A stretch of 11,057 bases of DNA from Beroe ovata (taxonomy: Eukaryota > Ctenophora > Nuda > Beroida > Beroidae): contig CAMPET010000557.1 in assembly GCA_946803715.1 (NCBI GenBank), positions 1 to 11,057 of the forward strand, given 5' to 3'. Both the position numbers and the translations under genes were made by a program. Every line of letters begins with the position of its first letter. Within the stretch, counting starts at the first letter, position 1. Below the pieces are notes generated by a model. The model had not been told where the DNA came from, made no database searches, and saw nothing but the letters and a program-made list of their open reading frames with translations. Shown piece after piece: positions 1-5,652 of this stretch.

Positions 1-17
1 ACACACACACACACACA
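1..17. repeat. (AC)n microsatellite, cut by the window edge
   Basis: A pure AC dinucleotide run occupies the first 17 bases and probably continues upstream. It is typical of animal nuclear DNA and carries no coding content. Confidence 0.9.
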
Positions 18-21
18 TCGG

Positions 22-135
22 GGGGTCCGACTACCAGCGGCCATCGGCCAGCTGGCCGAAATGAATTTTTTAGGCAAATGGCCGGATGGCCGCTTTTTGT
101 GATATTGAAGTTTTTGCCTTAAAGAGGGGTCCGAC
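22..135. repeat. GC-rich foldback flanked by a 10-bp direct repeat
   Basis: GGGGTCCGAC occurs at 22-31 and again at 126-135. Between the copies, 36-50 and 79-94 are inverted repeats (15 of 16 positions pair, with one indel). A perfect 16-bp palindrome, TCGGCCAGCTGGCCGA, lies at 44-59. TTAGGCAAA near 70 is mirrored by TTTGCCTTAA near 113. The direct repeat could be a target-site duplication around a roughly 94-bp foldback insertion. That reading is inference; the repeats themselves are plain in the sequence. Confidence 0.5.
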
Positions 136-378
136 CACATAACTTCCTGAGAGAAACATTTTGCTGATAGATCAGAGAAGACATTTCAATACATTTCAAG
201 TCACCAAACACGAATTCTGATCCAAATGAGGATAAACTTGACTTTGTCACCATCCAACCCATGTCCAGTATAGTGTGGAGAATCTTCAGGCAGTCCTAGG
301 TCAGAAGGAGCCAGAAGAGGTTCACAGTCTGACTATAAGGCAGTGCAAGTGTTCTCCGTATAGTGAATTGTGGACATG

Positions 379-487
379 CCCTTACTGAACCCTTTACTGA
401 TTCCCTTCTGATCCCCTGCTGACCACTAAGGTACTGATTAAGGGTCAGGAATTAGTCAGAAGGGGTCCAAGGGTCAGCAGCGGGGTC
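379..487. repeat. Degenerate ~12-bp repeat array arranged as a foldback
   Basis: Four loose copies of a CCCTTACTGA-like unit run from about 379 to 428. Matching units in the opposite sense (TCAGAAGGGG, GGGTCAGCAG) run from about 443 to 487, so the two halves can fold together; for example, GATCCCCTGCTGACC pairs with GGTCAGCAGCGGGGTC. Related units occur inverted at 3296-3415 and, more weakly, inside the ORF at 3605-4111. No gene is visible in 136-574. Confidence 0.45.
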
Positions 488-574
488 ATATGAGTATACT
501 GGTTAGGACTCTACAGCGATTACACCGTCAATGGAAATGGAATCTTGCTTGAGAAGAGAAACGTGTTACTGTGA

Positions 575-766
575 GTAACAGTACGGAATACCCAACTTCT
601 AGATTACCCAACGTCGCGAATACCGAACAGAATTGTTGGGTATTCGCGGCTTGGGCATTCTGTGCATGATGACCGAAATACCCAACTCATTACTGCTATA
701 GAGGTTCATGCGAATCGTCCTTGTTAATAACTGCTGTGTCACGTGACTTGAACGAGTCACGTGAAC
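575..766 (+). repeat. Left terminal inverted repeat
   Basis: This matches the reverse complement of 4315-4488. It contains six GAATACCCAAC-like motifs: 586-596 (perfect), 602-612, 618-628, 635-645 (inverted, perfect), 650-660 (inverted) and 676-686. The 618-645 segment is a 12-bp-arm hairpin with one mismatch. The inner edge carries GTCACGTGAC at 738-747 and TCACGTGA at 757-764. It is longer than the right copy mainly because of an insertion of about 16 bp near 645-660. Confidence 0.75.
602..686. repeat. Iterated GAATACCCAAC subterminal motifs, left end
   Basis: Five of the six left copies lie here, in both orientations and at irregular spacing. Short iterated subterminal motifs are known in other eukaryotic DNA transposons (for example Ac/Ds and En/Spm) as transposase binding sites. 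That role here is inference. Confidence 0.5.
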
Positions 767-843
767 TTATACAGCTCTAGATGCTTGCCTTTACATTTGA
801 CTCAACCGGGTCACATAAATCAAACCCGCTTCCGTTGTGCTGT

Positions 844-1148
844 CTATAGCTGCATCTCTAGATCGTTTTCCAACGATTCATGAGATGCTCTATCCATGAC
901 CTGGATCAGTGACAAGATGACGAACTTATCGCAGCGGGAGAACATCCAGTCGTTGTAATCTCGCAATATGATCCTTACAATAATACTGAAGATTTTGGAT
1001 TACTAGAAATTCCGCCAGCATGAATTCACGAATGAATGACCAAGGAAGATCGACTATCGAACATGTACTCACCTTCTCTCAATGTCCATGTTTCCGAAAA
1101 AACGTTTCCCCACTGCTTACGTGCTGCGTTCGTCAGGGAAAGGTGCTG
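844..1148 (-). CDS. Candidate two-exon 3' end of a gene, function unknown
   Basis: A strong donor, AAG|GTGAGT, ends an exon at 1073. A strong acceptor ending TTTCTGTATTACAG would start that exon at 1148. A last exon ending in TAG at 844-846 has a 46-codon open frame containing RDYNDWMFSRCDKFVILSLI. Two joins keep that frame. In the first, ATG at 1089 (context AACATGG) joins an acceptor CTTCAG at 985, both in phase 2, across an 87-nt intron. In the second, the exon read from 1148 as QHLSLTNAARKQ and onward joins a weaker GCGAG acceptor at 959. I recognise no domain. Open frames this short arise by chance, so the case rests on splice signals and phase agreement. It could be a separate small gene or the tail of the multi-exon transcript running through the element. 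Confidence 0.35.
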
Positions 1149-1437
1149 CTGTAATACAGAAACCATATCATGCTATGAATATCTTAGATTCCAGCAATGA
1201 ATTGATATTAAAGGGGTAAAGTATAATATAGTACTGGGAAGGAAAGTGATGCGCGCGTGGCGCGTGTTAACAAATTTTGAATGCTGTGAGTAGTGACAAT
1301 ATATTTTCTACACCTGGTTAAGGTATAATATGAAGACCCTTTTGGGATCAGGGGCAAAATTGAAATTTCGGTAAACTGAAATTCATGATATTGATCAAAG
1401 ATAGAAGTTCTTTGCTTTCATCCATCACTTCAGTGAC
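1149..1437. other. Non-coding stretch between the AlkB gene and the 844-1148 exons
   Basis: No convincing open frame is present on either strand. It includes a GC-rich GCGCGCGTGGCGCG patch near 1252-1265. On the minus strand GTGAGT starts immediately before the AlkB stop (exon end CA), so AlkB may splice out here instead of terminating. Confidence 0.5.
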
Positions 1438-2052
1438 TCACTGATCTGTCGCCACACGACGATACGTGAGATTAATCCTTGGTCCACATGGGGTGGTTTC
1501 AGCAGGGACGTAGTGATTCCAATACTTCTGCATGGAACCACACATAACAATGAGATCACCATCACCAAGTAAAAAGGAGTATGTGCTTTCTATGGATTTC
1601 AGGTGTTGTGAGGCATGCATACTTAGCGAAGCATTGTCGCTTTTTGGTACCACAATGAACCTTCGTGAAGCGCCGAAACTCAGCGATGCTATAGTCGGGT
1701 CTTCCCCAAAAATGGATTCATCATCCGAGTGCTTTGGCACCATTTTAGCTTCGTCTGTGTATAGATTAACCAGACAACTGTTGAATTCATATCTGAGATG
1801 GCTTTCTAACCTACTACGCAGATAAGCTATGCTTTCATGTGACTCAATGTTGTGGGCAGGCAAATGAGTTGACCCATAGGAGTAATCCACGGGACCAAAC
1901 CAAATGACCGACCGTGTATTATGTGCCTTGATGAAATCTAGCCTCATGATTGCCGAAAAAACCTTATTTGCTTGATTGGTAGGAATGAATCCTGGCTCAT
2001 ACCTAACGCACCCTGTCTGTAAAGGATCGAGATAGTAATTCCCCCGTTCCAT
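1438..2052 (-). CDS. AlkB-like 2-oxoglutarate/Fe(II) dioxygenase, 204 aa
   Basis: This is an AlkB-family oxygenase, which in known members oxidatively removes alkyl groups from nucleic-acid bases using Fe(II), O2 and 2-oxoglutarate. The iron ligands are present: H108 and D110 in KHSDDE, and H180 in WNHYVP. The 2-oxoglutarate-binding RxNxxxR is R192-N194-R198 in RINLTYR. The conserved block NSCLVNLY (residues 91-98), the IASLSFG strand (121-127) and the aromatic lid-like WFGPVDYSYG (51-60) fit the family. At 204 residues it is one compact AlkB domain. The ATG has an excellent context (GGTGGCATGG), with a good acceptor, CAACCTTTCAG, at 2071. An internal acceptor at 2002, just before YEPGFI, would instead allow in-phase fusion to the upstream SGNH exon. 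Class is secure; substrate (RNA or DNA, host or element) is unknown. Confidence 0.88.
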   Translation of the reverse strand: MERGNYYLDPLQTGCVRYEPGFIPTNQANKVFSAIMRLDFIKAHNTRSVIWFGPVDYSYGSTHLPAHNIESHESIAYLRSRLESHLRYEFNSCLVNLYTDEAKMVPKHSDDESIFGEDPTIASLSFGASRRFIVVPKSDNASLSMHASQHLKSIESTYSFLLGDGDLIVMCGSMQKYWNHYVPAETTPCGPRINLTYRRVATDQ

Positions 2053-2191
2053 GCCACCTCCGGTCGTCGTCTGAAAGGTTGCAAATAATATATAATATAC
2101 AATGGGTCCAAGAATTCAAATAAATTCAATTCAATTTCTTATTCTAGAAGTGAAATGAATGGAGAATGGAGATGAGTTGAGTGATATGAAT

Positions 2192-2227
2192 GATAACACA
2201 ATAATATAAGATTACACAATAATATGA
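2192..2227. repeat. AT-rich 18-bp tandem duplication
   Basis: Two near-identical copies of GATAACACAATAATATAA stand side by side at 2192-2209 and 2210-2227. They lie in the probable intron or spacer between the SGNH and AlkB reading frames. Confidence 0.7.
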
Positions 2228-2283
2228 TAATATGAGACCCCGTATCAAAATAATTCCCATCCACTTAAAATTGACGAGCTTGA

Positions 2284-2403
2284 TTATGATGCCATGTCGG
2301 ATGTCACAAGGGCGTCAATTAAGACTGTCGATGACAAACTTTTAAGTACTGAATTTAAGTCTTTTGATGTGAGAGGAGTGACGGGGTGTGGCTTCGCCAG
2401 GTT
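2284..2403 (-). CDS. Possible small exon between SGNH and AlkB
   Basis: Following an ATAG acceptor-like end at 2404, 39 codons stay open to a TAA at 2284-2286. The translation contains KPHPVTPLTSKDLNSVLKSL and has a protein-like composition. Its phase does not match the donor at 2471 (joining them gives TGA), and 39 open codons are not improbable by chance. Treat it as a weak candidate for a terminal exon of the SGNH transcript. The rest of 2059-2466 holds nothing I can assign. Confidence 0.2.
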   Translation of the reverse strand, partial: NLAKPHPVTPLTSKDLNSVLKSLSSTVLIDALVTSDMAS

Positions 2404-2466
2404 CTATTGACATCTTTTTGCATCAGAATCAGCTAGACAGCTTGATAAAGCAGTGACATGAAATGC

Positions 2467-3099
2467 TCACCAACTCATGTCACTCAAGAACTTGAATAAC
2501 CAATCGTCTAAAATATTGTTACCCAAATTACTCATGTGAAGCCCGTCGCTACTCAAAAAATGATTATATTGAGTATGCAAAGAACCCAAACGCACCACTC
2601 TTTCGTAAACACTCAGAAACTTGACAGCCTTAAAACGAATATCATACTTCACAAGTTCGTTTATACCTCGGTTGACTCTATTTATTTTGATGTTGAGATC
2701 TATTGGGCTTTCCTTACTGTTTTCACGATGGATATAAAGACATCTAGCGGCGTCGCATTCCTTACGCTGGCAAAATGCTCTAGGGAGAAATCCTAATATC
2801 ACGACATGTTTGCAACCTATGGTCTCATGGAACTTTAACAAGAAATATTTCAGCTTGGTCATGAAGGCCATTATTTCGAAGCTTTCGCTGATAATATCGT
2901 TAGTGCCAACAAAAACCACGCCCGCATCGTAATAACCCTTAACACATGTTTTTACTAGATCTAGTTTGTCGCTGAGATTGTCCAAAGTATAACCGCCGAA
3001 TGCGCGAGTGCTGCAGATGAAAGAGCGGTTCATATTTGAGTCAGTGTTGGCCTGTCCTTTCAACATACTATCCGAGAACAAAAGGACCCTTTTCCTCGC
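2467..3099 (-). CDS. SGNH/GDSL-type hydrolase exon
   Basis: SGNH hydrolases are serine esterases or lipases that use the four blocks visible here. Numbered from the TTG at 3081, block I is FSDS with the candidate nucleophile S5. Block II is the glycine pair G29-G30. Block III is VGTND with N61. Block V is SSDGLH with D179 and H182. All four are intact. There is no upstream ATG: six further codons reach back to 3099, directly after a good acceptor (ATCTTACAG), and add the hydrophobic strand RVLL expected before FSDS. At the other end a strong donor, TTG|GTGAGC, lies at 2471/2470 and overlaps the in-frame TGA, so the frame may splice on. It is therefore most likely an internal exon. SGNH domains of this kind are known in some retrotransposons (CR1/L2-like); no reverse transcriptase is present here. 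Substrate unknown. Confidence 0.8.
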   Translation of the reverse strand, partial: ARKRVLLFSDSMLKGQANTDSNMNRSFICSTRAFGGYTLDNLSDKLDLVKTCVKGYYDAGVVFVGTNDIISESFEIMAFMTKLKYFLLKFHETIGCKHVVILGFLPRAFCQRKECDAARCLYIHRENSKESPIDLNIKINRVNRGINELVKYDIRFKAVKFLSVYERVVRLGSLHTQYNHFLSSDGLHMSNLGNNILDDWLFKFLSDMSW

Positions 3100-3604
3100 C
3101 TGTAAGATAAATTTTGAGCTAAAATATAAAACAGGGAGCCGTCACATATGGCGTCATCAGCCAGAGGGGGAAGGAATATCAAAATGCAGACAGATGATGG
3201 CAGGGGAGGCCGTCAAAGGGTTTTGGCTGCCATGGTCAGCAATGTTCCCAGAAAATCATATGCTATTATTTCCAAATTGAGTGAAATGTTTTGATTCAAA
3301 TGGAGTTCAAAAAGTAGTCAGATGTGGGTCAAAAAGTGACCAAAACTTATCATGAAGGGTTCCCCAGGGGGTCAATAGGTGGTCAGATGGGGATCAAAAA
3401 ATTGTTCAGCTAGTGGTAAGCAGGGGGACGTGGTTATTTTTTCTATAACACGAGGGGGGGGCTCAAAATATGCAAAAAGTGATGACGTTACTATATATGA
3501 CGGCTCCCTCATGAAAGCTAGATACGTCACATCAGTTAAGTCGGGATTCAAGTCGGCAATCTAATATCAGCCACAAAATCAATTGGGAAACTTGATTCAT
3601 CCAG
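3100..3604. other. Non-coding stretch with a degenerate repeat array
   Basis: I see no supported gene. On the minus strand, 3296-3415 is a run of loose 11-15 bp units resembling TTTTTGACCCCATC, related to the array at 379-487. A run of eight or nine G lies near 3453-3461. A good acceptor-like end, TTTTCTTTTTAG, on the minus strand ends at 3605, so part of this stretch may be exon. The frames after it close within about 20 codons. Confidence 0.5.
3296..3415 (-). repeat. Degenerate TGACCCC-type repeat array
   Basis: On the minus strand, units such as GATCCCCATCTGACCACC, TATTGACCCCCTGG and CTTTTTGACCCACATC follow each other at roughly 13-15 bp spacing. The similarity to 379-487 is in sequence and unit length, but the copies are too diverged for an exact consensus by eye. 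Confidence 0.4.
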
Positions 3605-4111
3605 CTAAAAAGAAAATTTTGGTCGCGAACTCAATTTTCCACCGGATATCACAGTTCTATAAGCTTCATTGCTTTGCTTTATACACTCGATATTGTAACT
3701 ATCGAACACAACATTGCCAACATAATCTTCGTAATACGGAGAAACTTTCATTATACGTAAGCCCTCATTATTTTTGTACAATCTCTCCATCTCCGTGAGT
3801 GTGCGTATTCTATAATGTTTTTTCTGAAAATTCTGAATGTAAATGATAAGTGATAATTGGTTGAATTCCGTCGACACTGTTTCGACACTACTGCTACACT
3901 TAGACTGCAAATTGCAGTCTATGACACGTTGAAACCAATCCAATCGAGTGTCCTGAGCAGTGGTCACAAAAGGCTCACTAGGGGTCAGTGGTTCACATGG
4001 TATCAGCAGTGTCGCAACAGTGCCATAATTTGTGTCGCAAGTGTCACGTTCGTTACTCGGATTATGAGATATGTCAAGAACTACAGCTAATCTTGAGATG
4101 AGACTGGCCAA
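3605..4111 (-). CDS. Unrecognised 168-codon ORF, probably exonic
   Basis: I do not recognise this protein. It stays open for 168 codons from a TTG (no ATG); the open frame reaches back to about 4207. That implies a missing 5' exon or a decayed gene. The C-terminal two thirds look genuinely coding: hydrophilic, mixed composition, with stretches such as TEMERLYKNNEGLRIMKVSP. Around residues 38-55, the PCEPLTPSEPFVTT segment is encoded by units like those of the repeat arrays at 379-487 and 3296-3415, which makes the N-terminal part less certain. The stop codon is the TAG of a sequence resembling a 3' splice site (TTTTCTTTTTAG), so the true end may differ. It lies upstream of, and on the same strand as, the SGNH and AlkB frames and could be the 5' part of the same transcript. 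Confidence 0.4.
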   Translation of the reverse strand: MASLISRLAVVLDISHNPSNERDTCDTNYGTVATLLIPCEPLTPSEPFVTTAQDTRLDWFQRVIDCNLQSKCSSSVETVSTEFNQLSLIIYIQNFQKKHYRIRTLTEMERLYKNNEGLRIMKVSPYYEDYVGNVVFDSYNIECIKQSNEAYRTVISGGKLSSRPKFSF

Positions 4112-4154
4112 AGTATGTGTTACTAAGATGGGAAAGTGTAATAGCCTACTACTA

Positions 4155-4184
4155 ATAAGTAATAGGCTGATAAGTAACAGACTG
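4155..4184. repeat. 15-bp tandem duplication
   Basis: ATAAGTAATAGGCTG is followed directly by ATAAGTAACAGACTG, with two mismatches. It sits between the right TIR and the unrecognised ORF. Confidence 0.7.
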
Positions 4185-4250
4185 AATGGAAGGTTGATTT
4201 GGGCCTATTTGGTTGCTGTGAGGACGTCATCAAAATCGCGTAAAACTTCA

Positions 4251-4284
4251 AAAATAGCAAATCTTGCGTTAGGATGCTATTTTT
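4251..4284. repeat. Short hairpin inside the right TIR
   Basis: AAAAATAGCA is mirrored by TGCTATTTTT across a loop of about 14 bases. It is not obviously a terminator in an animal genome; it may be part of the subterminal structure of the element. Confidence 0.45.
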
Positions 4285-4314
4285 TCGCAACTTTGAGCGT
4301 CTCTAACTCGAAGA

Positions 4315-4488
4315 GTTTCACGTGACTCTATTAAGTCACGTGACACAGCAGTTATTAAGGACGGTTCACATGACCCTCTATAACTGTAATGAGTTGGGCA
4401 TTCCGGTCATCATGCACGGAATACCCAACAATTCTGTTGGGTATTCGCGACATTGAGTATTCTAGAAGTTGGGATTCCTTACTGTTAC
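4315..4488 (-). repeat. Right terminal inverted repeat
   Basis: This is the inverted counterpart of 575-766. GAATACCCAAC-like motifs lie at 4393-4403 (inverted), 4419-4429 (perfect), 4436-4446 (inverted, perfect), 4452-4462 (inverted) and 4468-4477 (inverted, one base short). The 4419-4446 segment is a perfect hairpin with 12-bp arms and a 4-base loop. TCACGTGA at 4318-4325 and GTCACGTGAC at 4335-4344 mark the inner edge, mirroring the left end. Confidence 0.75.
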
Positions 4489-4811
4489 CAAATCTTTATT
4501 CTAATTATGATACGATGGTCAACTCAATCGGGAAAAATCATCCAGTTGCCCTGATAATGGTTTCTTGATATCAAGTAATTACAAGGTAGGGGAAATATAC
4601 GATGAAATATCACGTGAGTTCATGCGGACGTTTTCTAGAAATGAGGGGATTCGAAGAAATTTATTATTGCGACCATATCTAGCAGGGGGTTACTACACCA
4701 ACCGAGTAACGTGGTGTTGTGGTGAGGAGATCGGGCATATTCTTATCGGTAAACAGTGGAGGTGCAGTGACACACGCAGTGCAGTGACACAACTATAAAA
4801 TAAAAACTTAC
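4489..4811. other. Non-coding stretch right of the TIR element
   Basis: I see no supported gene. A 17-bp unit (GTGCAGTGACACACGCA) is tandemly repeated at 4762-4793. If the exon at 4812-4970 is real, this stretch is the beginning of its downstream intron. Confidence 0.5.
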
Positions 4812-4970
4812 CTTATTCTTCCTCCTGTTCCTGCGTCTTTTCTTTCCGTCGGTAGTGGGCTCTGCACTTGTAGAAGTTGGAGTGGATCGTCCGTACAACA
4901 GAAACAGAACCACCAACCCTATAACTGCTGTCATAGATAGACCAAACAGATAGACCCACATAATCATTTC
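4812..4970 (-). CDS. Exon of a single-pass membrane protein, function unknown
   Basis: A pyrimidine-rich 3' splice site (TCTCCTCTTCACATAG) at 4971 and a perfect donor (AATAAG|GTAAGT) after 4812 bound 159 nt, which is 53 codons in phase 0. The ATG lies one codon into the exon. The product has a hydrophobic helix (LFGLSMTAVIGLVVLFLLYG) from about residue 6 to 25, a short Ser/Thr/Pro-rich linker and a strongly basic end (KKRRRNRRKNK). That layout suits an N-terminal signal-anchor, or the membrane segment of a type I protein with a basic cytosolic stop. I do not recognise the family. It is on the same strand as the TIR element and its donor points into it, so the element may lie in this gene's next intron. 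No downstream exon is identified in the window. Confidence 0.5.
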
Positions 4971-5563
4971 CTATGTGAAGAGGAGATTTCAGTGAATAAA
5001 GTCATATAAGTAAATAATAGTGGAGGGAGAGGAGAATCGTTTGAGTCAGTCATAAAAGTAATGCGGTTGAGACAAATCACAAACTTAAAACTATTGCTGA
5101 GTATTGAATTCAGTATTCTCTTTGCTGGCATGAGAACATCCAGAGATCCTGTGAGACATTGTTGCGAGGAGAGGCCAAGGGAGCATAATACGATCTTCAT
5201 TCAAAGTTTGTAAACTTTCAGACAACGATTTTCTGCTTCTTCACACAAAATTTCGCTCTTGTGGCGTCTTTTCGTGGCACGATCAGCCCATTTCAAAATA
5301 AGCAAATTCCATTCGACTACATAGCGTTCATTTTCGTCTTGTCTTGATAGACTGAATCTCCTATGGCTTATGCTCACCAGAAACAATCTTCAGCTTCGGC
5401 TTCTTTCACCTTGCATTCCTTCTGTGTTTCAACGATAGATTCTTGTGTCTTTATTCTTCTATGTCATTTATCTCTGTTCAATCATAAACAACAAACATCT
5501 ATTCACATAACAATATACAGTTCAAGCTAACTTATTGGAGGTTACAATTATCCATTACGCTGT

Positions 5564-5595
5564 TCAAACTCAAACTCAAACTCAAACTCAAACTC
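5564..5595. repeat. (TCAAAC)5 minisatellite
   Basis: Five perfect tandem copies of TCAAAC at 5564-5593, plus two further bases of the unit. Confidence 0.9.
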
Positions 5596-5596
5596 G

Positions 5597-5652
5597 TGAC
5601 GTGGTTCACGTGAATCAGCTGATTCCATGCAGCCACCCAGTCTGTTTATAAA
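5597..5652 (+). promoter_or_regulatory. Candidate promoter: palindromes plus TATA box
   Basis: In order there is a CRE-like TGACGTGG at 5597, a perfect palindrome TTCACGTGAA (E-box core) at 5605-5614, an overlapping perfect 14-bp palindrome GAATCAGCTGATTC (E-box core CAGCTG) at 5612-5625, and TATAAA at 5647-5652. The spacing suits a plus-strand TATA promoter, but no plus-strand gene follows. The block could also serve the minus-strand membrane-protein gene. This is pattern matching only. Confidence 0.3.

Larger units (their letters stand above)
575..4488 (-). mobile_element. Putative TIR-bounded DNA element carrying AlkB and SGNH genes
   Basis: Two long inverted repeats, 575-766 and 4315-4488, bound about 3.9 kb. 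The outer 70 or so bases agree at about nine positions in ten by eye. Both ends begin GTAACAGTA. All recognisable coding sequence inside is on the minus strand: an unknown ORF, an SGNH hydrolase exon, an AlkB-type dioxygenase and a candidate 3' gene end. No transposase or integrase signature is visible, so the element looks non-autonomous or uses an unrecognised enzyme. No target-site duplication is visible just outside GTAACAGTA (left flank ends CTGTGA, right flank begins CAAATC), so the exact ends are uncertain. An alternative is two separate small inverted-repeat elements inserted in opposite orientation around a host gene. Confidence 0.6.

Noticed and set aside
1532-1825. 97-codon open frame on the plus strand
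   Set aside because: It is antisense to the AlkB gene, whose catalytic motifs are clear; its translation has no domain-like features.
1944-2129. 61-codon minus-strand open frame
   Set aside because: It overlaps the start of AlkB in another frame and encodes low-complexity residues from AT-rich DNA.
2071-2471. SGNH exon spliced to the strong acceptor before the AlkB ATG (exon start 2070)
   Set aside because: Donor at 2471 is phase 2 and this acceptor is phase 0; the join creates a TGA at once.
2536-2796. 86-codon open frame on the plus strand
   Set aside because: It is antisense to the SGNH exon with all four SGNH blocks on the minus strand.
575-4488. LTR retrotransposon or provirus
   Set aside because: The terminal repeats are inverted, not direct, and no reverse transcriptase, protease, integrase or structural gene is visible.
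4640-4665. Possible tRNA or SINE B-box (GGATTCGAA)
   Set aside because: No matching A-box, cloverleaf or terminator run at the proper spacing.
4565-4798. 77-codon plus-strand open frame
   Set aside because: Its end runs through a tandem repeat at 4762-4793, it has no splice or promoter support, and it lies in the probable intron of the opposite-strand membrane-protein exon.
5201-5386. 61-codon minus-strand open frame with a GTGAGC donor at its beginning
   Set aside because: The frame begins at a non-ATG codon and is cut by a better reading: the GTGAGC near 5376 as a donor ending a short upstream exon. Neither gives a recognisable protein.
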